Source: Palsa-504 sp963818225 (lineage in GTDB: Bacteria > Actinomycetota > Actinomycetes > Streptosporangiales > Streptosporangiaceae). From it: a stretch of DNA of 64,000 bases. How positions within the stretch are numbered: the first letter of the stretch is position 1; each line of letters begins with the position of its first letter. This document shows positions 57,706 through 64,000 of the stretch, in pieces. Both the position numbers and the translations under genes were made by a program. The stretch lies in NCBI GenBank assembly GCA_963818225.1, contig CAWFRO010000011.1, forward strand, positions 1,178,001 to 1,242,000, read 5' to 3'. The notes below the pieces were generated by a model that worked only from the letters and a program-made list of their open reading frames with translations, was not told the origin of the DNA and searched no databases.

Positions 57706-58020
57706 GTGACGACCGCCACCACCAAGGTAGTAATCAAGCCGCTCGAAGACCGGATCGTGGTCCGCCCGCTCGAGGCGGAGCAGACCACCGCATCCGGACT
57801 GGTGATCCCGGACACCGCCAAGGAGAAGCCCCAGGAGGGCGAGGTCCTGGCGGTTGGTCCCGGTCGCTTCGACGACGCGGGAACCAAGCGCGTGCCGATC
57901 GACGTGAAGGTCGGCGACGTAGTGCTGTACAGCAAGTACGGCGGCACTGAGGTGAAGTACTCGGGCGAGGAGTACCTGGTGCTCTCCGCCCGCGACGTGC
58001 TCGCCGTCATCGACAAGTAG
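57706..58020 (+). CDS. groES: co-chaperonin GroES
   Basis: GroES caps the GroEL ring during protein folding. The 104-residue sequence has VVIKPLEDRIVVRPLEAEQTT at the start, the mobile loop TTASGLVIPDTAKEKPQEG, and VGDVVLYSKYGGTEVKYSGEEYLVL at the end. GTG 57706 has GGGGGAGG about ten bases upstream. It is the first gene of the groES-groEL operon. Confidence 0.97.
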   Translation: MTTATTKVVIKPLEDRIVVRPLEAEQTTASGLVIPDTAKEKPQEGEVLAVGPGRFDDAGTKRVPIDVKVGDVVLYSKYGGTEVKYSGEEYLVLSARDVLAVIDK

Positions 58021-58105
58021 AGCTCGCGGTCCGGCGGGGCAGGCCACTGGCTCTGCCCCGCCGCCTGCCCATGCACTCGTTCCAACCGTAGGTTGAGGAA
58101 TTTCA

Positions 58106-59725
58106 ATGCCCAAGATCCTGGAGTTCGACGAGGACGCACGCCGCTCGCTGGAGCGCGGCGTGAACAAGCTCGCCGACACCGTAAAGGTGACGCTGGGCCC
58201 GCGTGGCCGCAACGTCGTCATCGATAAGAAATGGGGTGCCCCCACCATCACCAACGACGGCGTAACCGTCGCCAAGGAGGTGGATCTGGAGGACCCGTAC
58301 GAGAACCTCGGGGCCCAGCTGGCCAAGGAGGTCGCCACCAAGACCAATGACGTCGCCGGGGACGGCACCACGACGGCGACGGTCCTGGCCCAGGCGATGG
58401 TGCGGCACGGGCTGCGCTCGGTCGCCGCGGGCGCGAACCCGATGGACCTCAAGCGCGGCATCGACGCGGCCGCGGCCGAGGTCTCCGAGCGGCTGCTCAA
58501 GTCCGCGCGCGAGGTTGAGGAGCAGACCGAGATCGCGCACGTCGCGACGATCTCCGCGCAGGACGACAAGATCGGCGAGCTGATCGCCGAGGCGTTCAGC
58601 AAGGTCGGCAAGGACGGGGTCATCACCGTCGAGGAGTCGCCGACGATGGGCCTGGAGCTGGAGTTCACCGAAGGTCTCCAGTTCGACAAGGGCTACATCT
58701 CGCCCTACTTCATCACCGACCCGGAGCGCCTGGAGGCGGTCCTCGAGGACGCCTACGTCCTGATCCACCAGGCCAAAATCTCCTCCATGCAGGATTTCCT
58801 GCCGCTGCTGGAGAAGATCGCCCAGGTGAAGAGGCCGCTGCTGGTCGTGGCCGAGGACGTCGAGGGCGAGGCCCTGGCCACCCTGGTGGTCAACAAGATC
58901 CGCGGCCTGCTGAACGTGGTCGCGGTCAAGGCACCTGGCTTCGGTGACCGCCGCAAGGCGATGCTGGAGGACATGGCCACCTTGACCGGCGGCACCGTGG
59001 TGACCGAAGAGGTCGGCATCAAGCTGGACTCAGTCGGCCTGGAGAGCCTGGGCCGCGCCCGCCGGATCGTCGTGACCAAGGACGACACCACGGTCGTGGA
59101 CGGGGCAGGCGAGAAGAACGCGATCGAGGACCGGATCAGGCAGATCCGGACCGAGATCGAGAACACTGATTCGGACTGGGACCGGGAGAAGCTGCAGGAG
59201 CGGCTGGCCAAGCTGTCCGGCGGTGTCTGCGTGCTGCGGGCCGGCGCGGCGACCGAGGTGGAGCTCAAGGAGAAGAAGCACCGCCTTGAGGACGCCATCT
59301 CCGCCACCCGGGCCGCTATCGAGGAGGGCATCATCGCCGGCGGCGGCAGCGCCCTGGTGCACGTGGCCGCCGAGCTTGGCGACCTGGGCCGCACCGGCGA
59401 CGAGCGGACCGGCGTGCGCGTCGTCGAGCTCGCGCTGTCCGAGCCGGCCCGCTGGATCGCGCTGAACGCGGGCGCGGAGGGCTCGGTCGTCGTGGCCAAG
59501 ATCGCGGAAATGCCGCTCGGCCAGGGCTACAACGCGGCCACCGGCGAGTACGGCGACCTGATGGCCCAGGGCATCATCGACCCGGTCAAGGTGACCAGGT
59601 CCGCGGTGCAGAACGCCGCCTCGATCGCCGGCATGCTGCTGACGACCGAGACCCTGGTGGTCGAGAAGCCGGAAGAGGACGAGGAAGCCGCGGCCGACGG
59701 CCACGGACACACTCACTCGCACTAA
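58106..59725 (+). CDS. groEL: chaperonin GroEL (GroEL1 type)
   Basis: The 539-residue chaperonin has the ATP-binding GDGTTTATVLA motif and the usual equatorial, intermediate and apical segments. Its C-terminus ends GHGHTHSH instead of the Gly-Gly-Met tail. A His-rich tail with groES directly upstream is characteristic of actinobacterial GroEL1; the housekeeping GroEL2 with the GGM tail is then expected elsewhere. It lies 85 bases after groES under the same CIRCE-controlled promoter. Confidence 0.96.
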   Translation: MPKILEFDEDARRSLERGVNKLADTVKVTLGPRGRNVVIDKKWGAPTITNDGVTVAKEVDLEDPYENLGAQLAKEVATKTNDVAGDGTTTATVLAQAMVRHGLRSVAAGANPMDLKRGIDAAAAEVSERLLKSAREVEEQTEIAHVATISAQDDKIGELIAEAFSKVGKDGVITVEESPTMGLELEFTEGLQFDKGYISPYFITDPERLEAVLEDAYVLIHQAKISSMQDFLPLLEKIAQVKRPLLVVAEDVEGEALATLVVNKIRGLLNVVAVKAPGFGDRRKAMLEDMATLTGGTVVTEEVGIKLDSVGLESLGRARRIVVTKDDTTVVDGAGEKNAIEDRIRQIRTEIENTDSDWDREKLQERLAKLSGGVCVLRAGAATEVELKEKKHRLEDAISATRAAIEEGIIAGGGSALVHVAAELGDLGRTGDERTGVRVVELALSEPARWIALNAGAEGSVVVAKIAEMPLGQGYNAATGEYGDLMAQGIIDPVKVTRSAVQNAASIAGMLLTTETLVVEKPEEDEEAAADGHGHTHSH

Positions 59726-59746
59726 GGCCCGGTCTTCCCGGATTGT

Positions 59747-59795
59747 GGAAACCCGGGTTCCAGCGCCATTAAGCGCGCATGGAACCCGGGTTTCC
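59747..59795 (+). terminator. strong hairpin after groEL, probable terminator
   Basis: Perfect 15-base arms GGAAACCCGGGTTCC (59747-59761) and GGAACCCGGGTTTCC (59781-59795) enclose a 19-base loop, 21 bases after the groEL stop. There is no T-run, as is common for actinobacterial terminators. Confidence 0.75.
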
Positions 59796-59895
59796 GGCCT
59801 TATCCGGCCTATGTCTCCCTTGTGCCGGATGGTGGATTTCTGCCATATTTGAGCGGTCTTGATCCGCAGCCTGAACCACGGAGCAGGGGGACGCT

Positions 59896-61327
59896 ATGCG
59901 CCTGGGACGCAAGGCCGCCATCGCCGTCAGTGCCGGGACGCTGACGGCCGCCCTGGGCGGCCTGGCCGGCCTGAGCGGGCCCGCCGTCGCCGGGGTCAGC
60001 GCGAGTACCGCGGCGCCGCTGCCCGCCGTGACCGTGCCAGCCGGCCGTGCTGCACACGCTGCGGTCCTCCACCCAGCCGCCCACCACCGCGGAGTGCGAG
60101 GCGGCGTTCCAGGTCGCGTGCTACGAGCCGGGTCAGATCCAGCAGGCCTACAACCTTAATCCGCTCTACGCCCGGGGCGTGACCGGCAAGGGGGCCACGA
60201 TCGTCATCGTCGACTCCTTCGGCTCCCCGACGATCCGGGCCGACCTGGCCACGTTCGACCAGACGTTCGGGCTGCCCGCGCCGCCGTCATTCAAGGTCAT
60301 CCAGCCCGCCGGCGCCATCCCGCCCTACGACCCGACCAACAGCGACATGGTCGGCTGGGCCGGCGAGACGACCCTGGACGTGGAGTACGCGCACACCATC
60401 GCGCCCGGCGCCAACATCCTCCTGGTCGAGACGCCGGTCTCGGAGACCGAGGGCGTGACCGGGTTCCCGCAGATCGTCAAGGCCGAGGAATACGTGATCA
60501 ATCACCATCTCGGCGACGTGATCAGCCAGAGCTTCAGCGCGACCGAGCAGACCTTCACCTCCAAGGCCCAGGTCGACGCGCTGCGCGGCGCGTACACCGA
60601 CGCCTACCGGAACGACGTCACCGTGCTCGCCGCCACGGGCGACTCCGGGGCGGCCAACGTCGGCCTGGACGGCTCGACCTACTACACGTTCCCGACCACG
60701 GCCTGGCCGCCGAGCGACCCGCTGGTGACCGGCGTCGGCGGGACCCAGCTGCACCTGGACGCGAACGGCAATCACACCTCGCCGGACACGGTCTGGAATG
60801 ACACCTACAGCGTCGCGACCAACCAGTTCATCTTCGGCGACAACGGGCCTAACCCGCTGGCGACCGGCGGCGGCAAGTCGGTTCTCTTCGCCCGGCCCTC
60901 CTATCAGGCCCTGGTCCGGAATGTGGTCGGCCGCAGCCGGGGCGTGCCCGACATCTCGATGAGCGGGGCCTGCAACGGCGCCGTCGACGTCTACATGAGC
61001 TTCCCCGGCATCCCGGCCGGCTGGTACCCGACCTGCGGGACCAGCGAGGCCACCCCGCTGTTCAGCGGCATCGTGGCTCTCGCGGACCAGGTCGCCGGTC
61101 ACGCGCTCGGGCTGATCAACCCCGCCCTGTACCTGATGTCCGCGGCGCACCTGCCCGGGGTTGTCGACGTCACCAGCGGGAACAACACCGTGACGTTCAG
61201 CCAGAACGGCCAGACGTACACGGTCCAGGGCTACAGCGCCCGTCCCGGCTACGACCTGGCTTCGGGGGTCGGCACGGTGAACGGGGCGGCCTTCGTCCCC
61301 GAACTCGCCTCCCTCGCGGGCCGGTAA
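59896..61327 (+). pseudogene. secreted S53-family (sedolisin) peptidase, one-base frameshift
   Basis: ATG 59896 with GGGGGA upstream starts a signal peptide (RLGRKAAIAVSAGTLTAALGGLAGLSGPAVAG). The frame is lost near 60044 by one extra base and resumes VLHTLRSSTQPPTTAECEAAFQVACYEPGQIQQAYNL. The catalytic Glu and Asp are in WAGETTLDVEYAH and the nucleophile Ser in CGTSEATPLFSG, the sedolisin GTSxxxP motif; SFGSPTIRADLATFD and a C-terminal GYDLASGVGTVNG complete the fold. Restored length is about 476 residues. Classical sedolisins have a propeptide of about 180 residues; here only about 55 separate signal and catalytic domains. It probably acts outside the cell, perhaps at acid pH. Confidence 0.87.
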
Positions 61328-61423
61328 CCCGGTCCCGCCTGCCGCGGGCCGTAACCCGGCCCGGCCCCGTACGGGCCTCACTAGGATGGGAGCATCCCCG
61401 CTGCCACTCCCGGTGAAGGTGCC

Positions 61424-62953
61424 ATGAGCGATCACGTATTTCCGGACCAGGCGGACAAGTTCGCGCCCGCCGGGCTGACCTTCGACGATGTGCTGCTGCT
61501 CCCGGCCCACTCCGAGGTGCTGCCCAGCGAAGCGGACACCGCGACCCGGATCACGCGCCAGCTGCGGCTGCGCATCCCGCTGGTGTCGGCGTCCATGGAT
61601 ACCGTCACCGAGGCCAGGATGGCGGTGGCCATGGCCCGCCAGGGCGGCGTCGGCGTGCTGCACCGCAACCTGTCCGTCGAGGAGCAGGCGCAGCAGGTGG
61701 ACATGGTCAAGCGCTCCGAGGCGGGCATGATCACCAACCCGGTGACCTGCGGGCCGGACGCCACGATCGCCGACGTGGACCGGCTCTGCAGCCGGTTCCG
61801 GATTTCCGGGGTGCCGGTGACCGGCGCCGATGGCGTCCTGCTCGGCATCGTCACCAACCGGGACATCCGCTTCGAGACCGACCATGGCCGCCGGGTGGCC
61901 GAAGTCATGACGCCGATGCCCCTGGTCACCGCGCCGGTCGGGGTGCCGTCCGCCGACGCGCTGCGGCTGCTGCGCGTGCACAAGGTGGAGAAGCTGCCGC
62001 TGGTCGACGAGGCTGGCCGGCTGCGCGGGCTGATCACGGTGAAGGACTTCACTAAGAGCGAGGAGTTTCCCGCCGCGACCAAGGACGCGGCCGGCCGGCT
62101 GGTGGTCGGCGCGGCGATCGGGGTCGGCGAGGACGCCAAGCTCCGCGCCCAGGCGCTGACCGATGCGGGCGCGGACTTCCTCGTCGTGGACACCGCGCAC
62201 GGCCACGCTCAGGCCGTCCTGGACATGATCGCTCAGATCAAGGCGAACTCCGATGCCGAGGTGATCGGCGGCAACGTGGCCACCCGGGCCGGGGCGCAGG
62301 CGCTGGTCGACGCCGGGGCGGACGGCGTCAAGGTCGGCGTCGGGCCGGGGTCGATCTGCACCACCCGGGTGGTGGCCGGCGTGGGCGTGCCGCAGGTGAC
62401 CGCGATCTACGAGGCCGCGCAGGCGGCGCGCCCGGCCGGGGTGCCGGTGATCGGCGACGGCGGGCTGCAGTATTCCGGTGACATCGCCAAGGCCATCGCC
62501 GCCGGGGCCGACTCGGTCATGCTCGGCAGCCTGCTGGCCGGGTGCGAGGAGAGCCCCGGCGAGGTGGTGTTCATCAACGGCAAGCAGTACAAGCTGTACC
62601 GGGGGATGGGCTCGCTCGGCGCCATGCGCAACCGGGAGCGCGGCCGCTCGTACTCCAAGGACCGCTATTTCCAGGACGACGTGCTGCGCGAGGACAAGCT
62701 GGTCCCCGAGGGGATCGAGGGCCAGGTCCCGTACCGGGGCCCGCTGTCGGCGGTCGCCGGCCAGCTGATCGGCGGGCTGCGCGCGGCCATGGGCTACTGC
62801 GGCGCGCGCACCATCGCGGACCTGCAGGAAGCGCGCTTCATCCAGATCACGGCGGCCGGGCTGACCGAGAGCCATCCGCACGACGTGCAGATGACCGTCG
62901 AGGCGCCCAACTACTACGGCCGCCCTGGCCGGGACGGAGCGCAGCGCGGGTGA
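61424..62953 (+). CDS. guaB: IMP dehydrogenase
   Basis: GuaB oxidises IMP to XMP with NAD, the committed step to guanine nucleotides. The catalytic C312 lies in GPGSICTTRVVAGVGVPQ. Two CBS repeats are inserted between about residues 95 and 215 (MITNPVTCGPDATIADVDRL; VAEVMTPMPLVTAPVGVPSADALRLL). The flap GSLGAMRNRERGRSYSKDRYF is present. 509 residues. ATG 61424 follows GGTGAAGG. Its stop overlaps the GTG of the next gene. Confidence 0.96.
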   Translation: MSDHVFPDQADKFAPAGLTFDDVLLLPAHSEVLPSEADTATRITRQLRLRIPLVSASMDTVTEARMAVAMARQGGVGVLHRNLSVEEQAQQVDMVKRSEAGMITNPVTCGPDATIADVDRLCSRFRISGVPVTGADGVLLGIVTNRDIRFETDHGRRVAEVMTPMPLVTAPVGVPSADALRLLRVHKVEKLPLVDEAGRLRGLITVKDFTKSEEFPAATKDAAGRLVVGAAIGVGEDAKLRAQALTDAGADFLVVDTAHGHAQAVLDMIAQIKANSDAEVIGGNVATRAGAQALVDAGADGVKVGVGPGSICTTRVVAGVGVPQVTAIYEAAQAARPAGVPVIGDGGLQYSGDIAKAIAAGADSVMLGSLLAGCEESPGEVVFINGKQYKLYRGMGSLGAMRNRERGRSYSKDRYFQDDVLREDKLVPEGIEGQVPYRGPLSAVAGQLIGGLRAAMGYCGARTIADLQEARFIQITAAGLTESHPHDVQMTVEAPNYYGRPGRDGAQRG

Positions 62954-64000
62954 CGGACGTGGAGATCGGCCGCGGCAAGTCGGGGCGCCGGGCGTACTCG
63001 CTCAGCGAGATCGGGATCGTGCCGGCCCGGCGGACCAGGGACCCCGAGGAGGTGTCGATCGCCTGGCAGATCGACGCGTACCGGTTCGAGCTGCCGCTGA
63101 TGGCCTCCCCGATGGACAGCGTGGTGTCGCCGGCCACGGCTATCGCCATCGGCCGCCTCGGCGGGCTGGGCGTGCTGGATGTGGAAGGGCTGTGGACCCG
63201 GTACGAGGACCCCGAGCCGCTGCTGGCCGAGGTGACCGAGCTTGACGAGCAGGCCGCGACCCGGCGGCTGCAGGCCATGTATGCCGCGCCGATCTCCGAG
63301 GAGCTCATCGGGCGCCGGATCGAGGAGATCGCCCGGGCCGGCGTGACCACCGCGGCCAGCCTGTCGCCGCAGCGCACGGCCCGGTACTACAAGGCCGTGG
63401 TGGACGCGGGCGTGGATATCTTCGTGATCCGCGGCACCACGGTCTCGGCCGAGCACGTCTCCGGCCGGGCCGAGCCGCTCAATTTGAAGCAGTTCATCTA
63501 CGAGCTCGATGTCCCGGTGGTGGTCGGCGGCTGCGCCACCTACGCCGCCGCGCTGCACCTGATGCGCACCGGCGCGGCCGGCGTCCTGGTCGGCTTCGGC
63601 GGCGGGTCAGGTCACACCACCGTGACGGTGCTCGGCGTGGCCGTGCCGATGGCCACCGCGATCGCCGACGTGGCCGCGGCCCGCCGGGACTACCTGGATG
63701 AGTCCGGCGGCCGCTACGTGCACGTGATCGCCGATGGTTCGATGACCAGCAGCGGCGACATCGCCAAGGCGCTGGCCATCGGGGCCGACGCGGTGATGGT
63801 GGGCTCGCCGCTGGCCCGGGCCACCGAGGCGCCCGGCCGGGGGTACCACTGGGGGAGCGAGGCCAACCACACCGAGCTGCCCCGGGGGGCCCGGGTCCAG
63901 GTCGGCACCATCGGCACGCTGACGCAGATACTGCACGGGCCGTCCACCGTCCCCGACGGCTCGATGAACCTGATGGGCGCGCTGCGCCGCACGATGGCCA
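62950..64000 (+). CDS. guaB3: GuaB3-family IMP dehydrogenase paralogue, 5' part
   Basis: It begins at GTG 62950, overlapping guaB by four bases, and runs off the window after 350 codons of an expected 370-380. The IMPDH-like barrel is evident: RRAYSLSEIGIVPARRTRDP, LMASPMDSVVSP, VVVGGCATYAAALHLMRTGAAGVLVGFGGG, and IADGSMTSSGDIAKALAIGADAVMVGSPLA. CBS domains are absent. In the position of the catalytic GSxCT loop it has GGGSGHTTV with H222, so it lacks the IMPDH cysteine. This is a widespread actinobacterial paralogue always next to guaB; its reaction has been debated, with GMP reductase-like activity proposed. Confidence 0.92.
   Translation, partial: MTDVEIGRGKSGRRAYSLSEIGIVPARRTRDPEEVSIAWQIDAYRFELPLMASPMDSVVSPATAIAIGRLGGLGVLDVEGLWTRYEDPEPLLAEVTELDEQAATRRLQAMYAAPISEELIGRRIEEIARAGVTTAASLSPQRTARYYKAVVDAGVDIFVIRGTTVSAEHVSGRAEPLNLKQFIYELDVPVVVGGCATYAAALHLMRTGAAGVLVGFGGGSGHTTVTVLGVAVPMATAIADVAAARRDYLDESGGRYVHVIADGSMTSSGDIAKALAIGADAVMVGSPLARATEAPGRGYHWGSEANHTELPRGARVQVGTIGTLTQILHGPSTVPDGSMNLMGALRRTMA

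Noticed and set aside
60287..62881. An 864-codon minus-strand frame across the peptidase and guaB
   Set aside because: No motif, Asp/His/Arg/Gly-rich, fully antisense to two well-defined genes.

Overview
The window comes from a very GC-rich actinomycete. Evidence is strong GC bias at third codon positions, frequent GTG/TTG starts, the actinobacterial order prmC–sua5–wecA–atpI–atpBEFHAGDC–DUF2550–cobalamin adenosyltransferase, a NucS mismatch endonuclease, a complete GlgE alpha-glucan locus, a CIRCE-controlled groES-groEL1 pair with a His-rich GroEL tail, and a guaB-guaB3 pair. A Streptosporangiales/Trebonia-like lineage is plausible, but no rRNA or tRNA is present to test it.

Layout. 0-12 kb: core block with the end of prmC, tRNA threonylcarbamoylation, the lipid-linked sugar transferase WecA and the whole F1Fo ATP synthase operon. 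12-18.6 kb: GMC oxidoreductase, two signalling proteins (MEDS-STAS and HATPase-STAS), an aldehyde dehydrogenase and a RibD-like reductase-deaminase. 18.6-27.2 kb: accessory patchwork with a broken phytanoyl-CoA-dioxygenase-like gene, a damaged sigma-factor pair, an HNH endonuclease cut off by an IS4-type transposase fragment, a broken nucleotidyltransferase, a 29-residue stump of a GMC oxidoreductase, and MerR- and MarR-type regulator loci with clear operators. 27.2-29.5 kb: nucS and three small conserved genes. 29.5-40.3 kb: glgB, maltokinase, treS and glgE on the minus strand with glgP diverging; together they convert trehalose to maltose, maltose-1-phosphate and branched alpha-glucan, and degrade it again. 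40.3-52.8 kb: a collapsed sensor gene, a Ser/Thr kinase facing an FHA-HTH protein, DUF3017, isocitrate and malate dehydrogenases, a methyltransferase, an M20 hydrolase, galE, a CNNM-type transporter and guaA. 52.8-64 kb: diguanylate cyclase, kynureninase, a long heptad-repeat coiled-coil protein, groES-groEL1, a secreted S53 peptidase, guaB and the start of guaB3.

The most important general observation is that at least fourteen genes are interrupted by single-base insertions or deletions although their protein-level sequence reads on intact in the next frame. They include genes expected to be essential or conserved, such as atpG, nucS, maltokinase and glgP. Uncorrected indels in the assembly are the simplest explanation, with genuine decay possible in the 18.6-27 kb patchwork. 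Entries marked pseudogene should be read with that in mind. I did not find a convincing wholly new system; the best candidate for an undescribed module is the MEDS-STAS/HATPase-STAS pair placed between an alcohol-type oxidoreductase and an aldehyde dehydrogenase.
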